From Purshia tridentata (lineage: Eukaryota > Streptophyta > Magnoliopsida > Rosales > Rosaceae): a stretch of 37,761 bases of DNA. Each line of letters opens with the position of its first letter. The stretch's first letter is position 1. The translations under genes were made by a program, and so were the position numbers. The DNA lies in the NCBI GenBank assembly GCA_003254885.1, contig QANT01000653.1:1-37761 (forward strand), in the 5' to 3' direction. The notes beneath the pieces were generated by a model that searched no databases, was not told where the DNA came from, and was given only the letters and a program-made list of their open reading frames with translations. Below, in pieces: positions 29,901 to 37,761 of this stretch.

Positions 29901-30146
29901 GAAATGTACGTCATATCTCAAGCTTTGGCCAAATTTGTTTCAATAAATAGGTGAGTTTTTTTTCTCTGCTGAACTGGTTCCGTCATTTGTCACTATACAA
30001 AGCAATGAGTGAATTCTGATGAATTGGGTTTGCAGATCTATTCTTCGTACCTATGCTCATGATGATGTCACCGTCGGATCTTGGTTTATTGGGCTTGATG
30101 TTCAACATGTTAATGAAGCCAAGTTTTGCTGCTCCTCTTGGACAGG

Positions 30147-30194
<48 letters not shown>

Positions 30195-30328
30195 GTGTCC
30201 CCTTTCTCACACACAAACACACACAGGTATGACAGCTCACTTCACTAAAATTTCATTTGATTTACTTTCTCCAAGGTTTGTTCACATAAACCTTTTCTCT
30301 CTCAGGAGCTATTTGCGCTGGTGTTTGA
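26961..30328 (+). CDS. Hydroxyproline O-galactosyltransferase-like (GT31, HPGT type), 12 exons
   Basis: Proposed exons: 26961-27073, 27228-27291, 27836-27885, 27998-28191, 28384-28447, 28549-28621, 28733-28856, 29148-29235, 29344-29394, 29879-29950, 30036-30148, 30306-30328. All junctions keep frame; the product is 342 residues ending AICAGV. It is a type II Golgi membrane protein: basic N-tail, signal anchor at about 20-37 (PTLLVSMFATFASIYVAG), a stem including LIKELDRITGK and the DUF4094-like SVDDTLKIIACREQHKKL, then a GT31 catalytic domain from RRPLVVIGIFTRF. The DxD region reads AKVNDDVYVNID. Later blocks are YIGCMKSGEVFSE, WYEPEWWKFGD, YFRHASGEMYVIS and HDDVTVGSWFIGLDV. Members add the first galactose to hydroxyproline of arabinogalactan proteins. 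It closely resembles Arabidopsis HPGT1 (At5g53340) from memory. The donor of intron 11 lies at the edge of a CT microsatellite. Confidence 0.93.
30149..30190 (+). repeat. (CT)19 microsatellite at a splice donor
   Basis: Intron 11 of the galactosyltransferase gene begins with GT at 30149-30150, followed at once by 19 CT units (30151-30188). The donor is therefore GTCTCT, built from the repeat edge. The final coding exon (30306-30328) lies only 157 bases downstream. Confidence 0.85.
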
Positions 30329-31108
30329 TTTGATTTTCATTGAGTTCGTGGAGAAAATATAAACCAGATGTAGAGAGATGGTTTGAAGGAGATATGGATT
30401 CACATCCCTTAGATGTTTGCAGCCTGCTTGATATTATTCCAAGGAAAAATCATAGCACACATTGAAAGTTATCGTGGGTATCTAGCCCATCAGATGAAAT
30501 AGCTTTGGTTCACATCATGGTACCCTGCAGGAGAGGAAATATGGGATTTCAACACTACAAAAGACAGTCAGTACAGCCGTATAGGTTCAATTACAAAGAT
30601 CCAGAAATAATAACACAGGGTTTTCTTTTGCAGCATCAGCACACATTTCTTTATTACCCGGTCGTTGTCCTTGAGTTATTCCTTATTCAAAGTGATGGAA
30701 ATTTTGCGAATTCTTTTTTTGAATCGATTTCCAATGAAGTTTGAATATGATTTTTATCTCTAAAATAGCAAAGATTGTTACTTGTATTGTCCTCAGTTCT
30801 ACGCTAGTCTTCTTTATGGCTTCGAGTTATTTAGTTTGAGGATCATTTGATTTGGAGACAAATGGTACGCGTGTCCAATTATTGATCTTTAACTCAAATG
30901 TACATTACATAAATTCCCACCACAACATGATAAAAATAGTAGCAAAGAATTTCGACGAACTATGTGGCCATTATATGTGAAGCCTAAACCAATTCTTTAC
31001 AATAATAGCGGCAGACATGAAGAACAAAATTAAAACACAACTTAGGCGAGACTATTATAATAGCAACAATGTTTGAACAGTGTATAGGAGTATGTTTCAA
31101 GAATGCTT
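30329..31108. other. Convergent 3' untranslated regions
   Basis: The galactosyltransferase gene ends at 30328 and the UBA gene ends at 31109 from the other strand. The stretch between should contain both 3' untranslated regions. No other gene seen. Confidence 0.6.
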
Positions 31109-32560
31109 TTATGATGAACTGTTGAGAAAATACGCCACTGCCTTGTCCGTGTCATTGTCATACATGAGTAGCGCTTCAGCAACACTGTTTGGTGAAAATC
31201 CCATCTCTCGTAAAATGGTGAATCCATTGACAAATTCTCGGACCTAGAGAAGAGAAATAAAAGCGTTCATTAAACAGCTACATGTGATGATAACTACCAG
31301 CACCCCCAGTACTTGGTGTAAAAATCAAGCATAATGCGCATGCAACGAGCTCAAGAAAAAACCTTAGTAGGGTTGTCTCCATAATTTGCTACTGCAAGAG
31401 GAACTGCTTCTCGGCTGAGCCCTGCGGCTATATATTTGCTCACAATAGGATCTCCAGAAGAACCCTGCAATGACAATAAGCTAATTTCAAGATACAAATC
31501 CAACCGAGACACATCATGTTCAGCTGAAATGATAAAGCAGTGAAAATCAATTTCGTACTACTGGTTTTGTAATGTATATTAATGACAGATTTGAAACATT
31601 GAAAAACTACACCAAACCAAGTAATTCATATTGGTCACTAGATTTGCATTAGACTTTTAAAATGAATTGATCTCTGAACGCAAAAGTCGCCAGCTACAAT
31701 AGCATATAAACATAACTTGTAAACGTGAAAGAGAAAATGACATACCGACGAAGATGGTGATTCCACAGCCCTAGGTGGTGGAAGGTTTTCCAGCCCAAGC
31801 TTGCCCCAATTTGGGGTTTCCTTTTCTGCTTCAGCCAAAACTTTCCTCTCAAATTCAAAATCGAATTGGAAATTGCTGCGGGGTATATCTCCGACTTGTG
31901 TTAACAACGGAGGCTACAGATGAGCAATCAAAGCCAAACCAATCATATCAGAAAATATAGTATACAACCAAACCCAAGTGAATAATGCAAACTTAAAAGA
32001 TGATCTTCAAGAAAATTGCCCACATAAACTAATATTTTCATCAGAAATTGCCCAATTCTTGATAATTACATTCAAAACACAGCTCAGAGATTTTCCAAAT
32101 CATGAACACGAGGCAGGCATACATAGAAGCAAAACGAAATCTGTAATTTACAACAATTAAAACTCGAAGCTAACCGGAGGAGTGATCCGATACTCGGGTT
32201 TTATAAAAACTCGAACGCCCGCTCCCGCTGCGATTTCCGAAACACAAATTTGATGGTAAGATGCCATAACTGAAAACCTTAAGGAAAAAAAATCCATAAT
32301 TTTAGAGAAAATAGATGATGAAGCTTACAAGAAAAAGAAGAAGATGATGGAGTTGTGGTCTGGTGGTGGGGAAAGGGACGGCCTGCGTAAGGTGGAGGGG
32401 CGACGGTTTGACCCGGTTGACCCACCCGAGGGTACAAAGACGATGACGATGGAGGTCCGTACATCGGATGACTTGAAGGCGTTGATGACGTGGCAGGGCG
32501 GTAGGCCGGGATTTGTGCGTCGTAGGATGAACCTGACCTAGTCCGGAAATCGTACTCCAT
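31109..32560 (-). CDS. UBA-domain protein, 5 exons
   Basis: Proposed exons, minus strand: 32560-32329, 32227-32175, 31913-31746, 31464-31363, 31243-31109. They join in frame into a 229-residue protein. The N-terminal 80 residues are Pro/Ser/Tyr-rich and disordered (MEYDFRTRSGSSYDAQIP, HPMYGPPSSSSLYPR). A conserved core follows: GVRVFIKPEYRITPP, then QVGDIPRSNFQFDFEFERKV. The C-terminus carries a repeat-like helix pair (GLSREAVPLAVANYGDN) and a UBA domain (REMGFSPNSVAEALLMYDNDTDKAVAYFLN) with the MGF loop that usually contacts ubiquitin. It closely resembles Arabidopsis At5g53330 from memory, the neighbour of HPGT1. Role: probably a ubiquitin-binding adaptor; no specific pathway is known to me. 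Donor GTAAGC and acceptor CGCAG at the first junction give SSSFSSGAGVRV. Confidence 0.9.
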
Positions 32561-33114
32561 ACCACACCGATTTCACAGATTCACAGACTCACTGAGGTGA
32601 GGAAGAAGAATACAGAGGCTTCTAGTGTCCAGGAAAAGCTATAGGTCGTTTTTTGAGTTTGAGAAGAAAGCGTGGTTGCGTTGCGTTAGCGTGTTTTGTT
32701 AAGCAGGAGAACTTCCAACGACACGTCGTGTCGGGAATCTTTGCGAGAAAAAGAAATGAAAAAACGACATGATTCCATGAGCCAGCGACACACGTGCAAG
32801 CCTGAGCATTTTTCGATAGGCTCTACTAGTCTGCTCCAACAACCAGTTTGCGAAATCAATTGAGCTTTAAAATTAAGTTTTTTTTCATTTTACTTCTAGT
32901 ACCTGATATTCGGCACATGTCTCAACTTAATTTATAAATTATTATTTTTTAATAAAAGCCAAGATTCTGATCAACTGTTTCTGTTTTATCGACACTATTT
33001 CTATTAGAATAGAAACATTGATACATGGCATTCTTTGGAAACAGGAATCAGAAGATCAAGAAAGGATAGTAAACACTATGAAGACATAAAATGAGGTGGT
33101 GAGAGTTTTATATA
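32561..33114. other. Spacer: UBA gene promoter and hAT-derived gene 3' end
   Basis: The left part is the promoter of the UBA gene (CACGTG core at about 32793). The right part should be the 3' untranslated region of the hAT-derived gene, which stops at 33115. No terminal inverted repeat of a transposon is seen here. Confidence 0.5.
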
Positions 33115-35811
33115 TCATAAACCAAATATGTGGTCATTTGAACCAAATATGGCAGCATTAAACTGTCTTGTATTCAAGTCACTCCCATCCAGAGAAGAAC
33201 CAAACCGATCAAGCCATTGAGTTGGGCTTGGATTATCACTCTCCTCTACCCACTCTGAAGTCATATCAATATCATCAAATTGAATGGGATCAGCTTCTAA
33301 AGTTTTTGTTCTCGTCTGTCTTGCTAGCTTGAGATTGTAATTTATGTAGACAAGGTCATTCAGTGTCTCTCTATCAATCTTGTTGCGCTTCTCGGAGTGA
33401 ATTTGCTGGAATGCACTCCAATGCCTCTCGAAAGTGACACTGCTGCAAACTTGACTCAGTATTCTGATGGCAACTCGTTGCAACACAGGTGCAGAGTCCC
33501 CATATTGTTCCCACCAAAGCCCTACAATAGATTAAGAAGTGAGTCCCCATATCCAAGAAATAATTAAGGCAAACACACACAACCACTGCACACCATATGC
33601 AAATTGCAAAGCATGAATGAATAATAGACGACGACAACTAAAAACAATGGAAAATCCAACATCTGGTGAAAGCAGATGTAGATTTGGAGGATTCAATATA
33701 ATTCTCATCCGGGTGATGTGTCTAACCCACCATACGCTGCAAGATGCAAATTACAAAAGAAAGTCTAGTTTAACATCTCATCTCTTGCACATATGGAAAT
33801 GTTTATAATTCAAAACTGTGTACTTACCAGGTGATACTACATCTCTTGCTTCCATTGCTAGGCTACAACCAAACATCCCAGTTGCCTTTGTAAAGATGAA
33901 TATTTGATTAGTGATGTCACGTCTCATTTCGGGCATGGGCAGTAGCTTCTCCAGAACTTTAAAGAAGTCCTCCTTTATTGATGTAAGAAATTTTATTTCT
34001 GGATTATATTGGATGCTAGGGTTCAAAAATGCTGCAGCTGCATGTAGAGGTGAATGGAGTTGATCTCGCCACTTTCTATCTACTATATCTAAAAAGGTCT
34101 TGCACTTGTTCTCATCCATTATATAGTATGTCCTTATTGATTCTTTGGCCCTAGTCATTAGCTCATATATAGAACCCACAGCAGGTTTCCCACCAGATAC
34201 TTCCCTCAACACTTTGAGAAATGGCTCAGAGATGGCCACACTCTCTTCTGCTGCTCTCCAGAAATCACTGTCCTCAACAATGGCAATACATGAAATGCTC
34301 TGTGTCTTATTTGCATATGAGGAGTTCGTACAGTATTCAGGGCTGTTGAACATGTGCTTCAACCTTGACCTTTGCTTCAACATAGATTGCAATGAAAGGA
34401 AGTTGGAAACAGACTTCGTGATGCCAGTTCTAATGAGTTCATGTCCCCCAGTAAACTTTTTCATCAGATCAAGCATTGAGGCATGATTGTATATGAACTT
34501 TGAAATGGTTTGTGCTTGTAAGATACATCTATTCACCCAATCTACCTTTGAGAATTCCTCTAAAATAAGATTTAAACACTGAGAGGCACAAGGAGACACA
34601 AAAATGGTTGAATAATTATGCAGGATATGGTTTGCAACCCCAGTATAGTTGAAACTACTATCCATGATGATCTGCACGACATTTTCTGGGCCAAAATCTT
34701 GTATTACAGAATCAAATAAATCAGCAAGGCATTTTGTGTTCTTGAAATATGCAGATGCATCCACTGACTTATGAAAAAGGGTCCGCGAGGGTGATGAAAC
34801 CAAAAAGTTAATCAGAGCTCTTGACTTATTGTCAGTCCATGTGTCGGCAATGATAGTACAGCCTGTGGTAGTCCACTCTTTTTCAATATCTTTTGATTGT
34901 AAGCTCATTTCAGACTTGATCCTTTCCAACCATGCAGTCTTCAGAGTTTCTGCAGATGGACCTGTAAATCCGGGACCACACTTTGCTATTGCATCAATCA
35001 TTTGCTGGTAGGATGAAGAACGGGCTATACTGAAGTCAAGCTTGTTCTCAAAAAAGAACAGGGCAATACTCCTCTCTGCATTCTCTTGGTTATTCAAGGA
35101 GGGAGGGGCCGTTGGAGTGACATTTGGAAAAACTTTCTGAATTGGAGATGCTGCCTCAGTGGACATGAGAGTTCTACTAGTAGAGACATTTCCAGGAGAT
35201 TTGACTTCTACTAACTTTTGCTTTTTACCACTAGAAGTTTCTTTGACCTCCTCCTTTGATGCTATGATGGTCCTCACCCTATCAGTAACATCATCTCTTA
35301 CTTTGCTACATGGATTTACACCCTTACTTGGAAGTCGAGATAGATGATGTTTCAATCTACTAATGCCACCATTCAGAACTCTCAGGCAAAATTTGCACCT
35401 CACCTTGTTTCCATCCAATTTCTCAGCATATTCCCAACAAACATCTTTTTCTCGAACCACTGCTACAAGATAAGCAGAAAAGCAATTCATTTATACGGTA
35501 CCATTTTCTCTATTTTAATTTCCATATGATCTTACATCAAAAGAAACTTATCACATAAATTTGATAAAAAGTAATACCAACGTCTGATTTGACCTAAAAA
35601 TGAGTTAAGTGCAACAGAAACTATTGTGGAAAGAAAGAACTGAACGCAATAATAATGCAAGGACGTAATTGAGCATAGTGGGTTAGAATTGTACAGAATG
35701 AAGGGCTTATCAACAATTTTTATAGAATCCATGAAACAAAAGTGAACTTGTAATACTGCACATACTACATTCTGAAAAAATATAATAACAGCCTAGCACA
35801 CTGAACTTACT
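33115..35811 (-). CDS. Domesticated-looking hAT transposase (BED finger, DUF659, hAT dimerisation)
   Basis: Proposed coding exons, minus strand: the last base of a 25-bp microexon (35811), then 35459-33828 and 33521-33115; 679 residues. The ATG is split: A from 35811 and TG from 35459-35458, giving MVREKDVCWEYAEK, the start I remember for plant relatives such as At1g79740. Residues about 9-51 form a BED zinc finger (C22, C25, HH38-39, C51). DUF659 follows: first catalytic-type Asp in IADTWTD, second in IIMDSSFNYTG. Canonical CxxH is CASQ here. The C-terminus has the hAT dimerisation fold (LWWEQYGDSAPVLQRVAIRILSQ, TFERHWSAF). The gene has introns, an untranslated leader exon and no flanking terminal repeats, and the frame is intact. 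It therefore looks like a host gene, probably DNA-binding, not a mobile element. The alternative ATG at 35490 would require intron retention and add MNCFSAYLVA. Confidence 0.85.
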
Positions 35812-36830
35812 TCTTCTGCGCTGTATGTCAACAACCTACAGAGAAAGCAAAGCAAAATTCAACAGTAAGTAGCTGAAAATTTTTTATTTTTTTAAAGTCG
35901 CATACAGCTGCTTTACATGTCCACTATGAATATGAATGTAACTTTTCCTACATGTCTGGTTTCAATTGTTCTTCTTTCTCAGTCTAATACAGAAATTTAA
36001 TATCTTTAATCCATTCAAGCTGAAACTCTGATGATTGGTTTCACCAAAATAATTAACTCTCAATGGTTCGCAGAAATACCCAAATCCTCATTATTTCACT
36101 CATTTTGATTTATGGCGATCTCATTTCTTGAATTTTCTACCAAAATTGGTTGGAATTAGCATTTTGATTATTATCATCAGCCACTGCACATACACAATTG
36201 GCTTTAGAGGTTCAAAATCTAATGAAAAAAATGGCACCCAATAAATGCAAGTTCATATCTTTATTTCTTAGCTGGCAACATTTTCTGGGGAAAGTTTTTC
36301 AAGGAGACATTTTCCATGAAAACAAGAAGTGGCGTTTGGTGAATGGATAGCACTGAAAAATACCAGAGCTTCTCTGTTCACCTCCATTTCTTTGGTAACC
36401 AAACAAAGGGAAAAATTCCAAGTTCCAAATCTAGATTCAATTCCTCAAAAAATAGACAAACGGAGAAGAAAAGCAAATATTGAAAATTTGTTAAATATGC
36501 AAAGCAAGCGTTCGGATAATTAAAGAAGAAATTGAATGAGAAATAGCGAGAAATTTAAGCAACTTACAGAGTGAGAGAGAGAGAGAGAGATTGGTCTTCT
36601 CGACGGAGAGAAAAACGGAGGCGGGCAGATTTTTGAGGTGTTTTTTATTTATCGCGATATTTTGGAGGTTCTAGGGTTCCTTTTTTTGTACCACTCGGAG
36701 TGAGTTTCCGGTCTTTGCTTCCTTATCCTCTCTTTTCTCGTTCTTTTTTCCGACTTTTTATTTTCATTTTTTATTTGTTTCTTTTTTGGTTCCTTTGGCG
36801 ATATATCGCGGAGCTTCGAGCAATCACATG
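35811..36830 (-). promoter_or_regulatory. Leader exons and promoter of the hAT-derived gene
   Basis: Leader exon 1 ends at 36568 at donor CACTCT/GTAAGTT and contains a (CT)n tract (36571-36591). Microexon 2 is 35835-35811 (acceptor TCTGTAG, donor GAAGAA/GTAAGT). Neither has an ATG in the part I can assign. Two CG-rich palindromes, tatcgcgata (36650-36659) and gcgatatatcgc (36798-36809), lie near or upstream of the likely start of transcription; the transcription start itself is not determined. Confidence 0.55.
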
Positions 36831-37031
36831 CTCACACGAGTCCAGTCATTAAGGATATTTTGTTTTTGGCTTGGGGGTCATCATTATTGTCTTTTTCAGC
36901 CAATCATATGCTTACACGCTTATACGACACGTCACATACCATCTAATTTTATTGTCTTTATAATTTATCTCTTTTTTTCATTATGTTACATCCTCTACAA
37001 AACCTTATTATACCCTATGGATTATTGCAGC

Positions 37032-37421
37032 AAGGTTCTATTGTAGGATTTCTAATTAGAAATTTGTAAATCCTTTTAGTGGAGCCCACACGATTTGTTT
37101 TGTATCGATTCAAATCGTTCATTTTTTACATCTCAATTAATAGATCATTTTTACAAAAAATTAGCTAAATCGGAAACTATTTACTTATCTAACTTTGATC
37201 AAACAAATGGACGAACCAAATATTTTTTATGAAACCATCCATTTGTTTGATTAAAGCTAAATAGGCAAATAGTTTCTGATTTGGCTAATTTTTTACAAGG
37301 ATGATCTATTAATGTAGATGTAAAAAATGAACGGTTCGGATCGATACAAAACAACTCGTGTGGACCCCACAAGGGGGCTCTCACAAATTTCTAATTTGTG
37401 AAAATCTCACAATGAAGCCTT
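37032..37421. mobile_element. 390-bp foldback MITE
   Basis: The left arm (37032-37211) and right arm (37238-37421) are about 180-184 bp and nearly complementary, separated by a 26-base loop. The arms begin aaggttctattgtag and, reversed, aaggcttcattgtgag. They share long matching blocks such as gttttgtatcga, cgttcattttttacatct and caaacaaatgga. No transposase is present. The exact ends and target duplication are unclear, so the superfamily is unknown. Confidence 0.85.
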
Positions 37422-37437
37422 ACTGTTATTATACAGT

Positions 37438-37488
37438 TAAGCACCCTAATGATCTAATCCTCAAATAAAAAAAAAAAAAAAAAAAAAN

Positions 37489-37531
<43 letters not shown>

Positions 37532-37538
37532 CACCCAT
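37438..37538. mobile_element. Truncated poly-A retroposon insertion
   Basis: A 20-base stub (37447-37466) is followed by an A run of about 64 bases (37467-37530, one N at 37488). The sequence aagcaccc occurs just before the stub and again at the end of the A run, consistent with a short target-site duplication. It looks like the extreme 3' end of a LINE- or SINE-type insertion. Confidence 0.5.
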
Positions 37539-37761
37539 TTCCAAATGAAAATTGGCTAATAGGGAAATAATGACACTTTTGGACTCTTTCCTATCGAGCA
37601 CAAAAATCATGGTTTATAACATTTGATCTCTACCATGTTACACAACAATTTACTCTCACATTCTTGGTAAAAAGTCAACCTTGTAGTCTCCTCTTATTAT
37701 ATAAAATGGTATACTATATATTGAGCAATTAATATTTAGAAGTTTTTGTTCACCAACAAAT
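37539..37761. other. Right edge, nothing recognised
   Basis: AT-rich sequence with no open frame, RNA gene or repeat boundary that I can support. Confidence 0.5.

Noticed and set aside
30019-30333. 104-residue frame running through the CT repeat
   Set aside because: It is exon 11 of the galactosyltransferase gene read into its intron. The splice to 30306 gives the expected AICAGV ending.
35460-35490. ATG at 35490 as the start of the hAT-derived protein
   Set aside because: It lies before a good acceptor and adds residues not seen in relatives as I recall them. The splice-made ATG gives the conserved start. Kept only as an alternative.
33115-36600. Intact autonomous hAT transposon
   Set aside because: No terminal inverted repeats or 8-bp duplication were found around the gene, and it has untranslated leader exons. 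The ends of the hAT MITE at 24545-25253 are not repeated here.

Overview
This window looks like nuclear DNA from a dicot plant. Genes are split by short GT-AG introns, intergenic DNA is AT-rich with small non-autonomous DNA transposons, and the products are plant-specific families: a PPR-DYW editing factor, class III chitinases, an ABCC10-type transporter and a hydroxyproline O-galactosyltransferase. The protein sequences fit a rosid, possibly Rosaceae, but I cannot fix the species without a search.

Layout. (1) 1-5 kb: two tandem class III (GH18) chitinase genes on the minus strand, one strongly basic and one acidic. (2) 5-7 kb: an intronless PPR-DYW gene, minus strand. (3) 7.4-11.1 kb: a three-exon minus-strand gene whose N-terminus resembles Treslin/TICRR (the Sld3-related DNA replication initiation factor), with an E2F-type site in its promoter. 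(4) 11.3-11.9 kb: a degenerate AT-rich minisatellite between divergent promoters. (5) 12.1-13.6 kb: a two-exon plus-strand gene for a probable plastid DUF3143 protein. (6) 14.4-20.9 kb: an 11-coding-exon minus-strand ABCC10-like transporter of 1475 residues. (7) 21.2-26.9 kb: a gene-free accessory stretch with a 266-bp tandem duplication, a hAT-type MITE with an exact 8-bp target duplication, and a second longer inverted-repeat element. (8) 27-30.3 kb: a 12-exon plus-strand HPGT-type galactosyltransferase, convergent with (9) a 5-exon UBA-domain gene at 31.1-32.6 kb; this neighbour pair also exists in Arabidopsis. (10) 33.1-36.6 kb: an intron-bearing, apparently domesticated hAT transposase gene whose start codon appears to be made only by splicing. 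(11) 37-37.5 kb: a 390-bp foldback MITE and a truncated poly-A retroposon.

The genes do not form one pathway; this is ordinary plant gene space. Exon joins were deduced by reading splice sites and codon phase by eye, and each multi-exon model stays in frame to its stop. The most interesting signals are the splice-created start codon of the hAT-derived gene (with a TAGCAG tandem acceptor that could switch it off), the plant Treslin candidate with an E2F site, a CT microsatellite that forms a splice donor, and the dated-looking MITE insertions.
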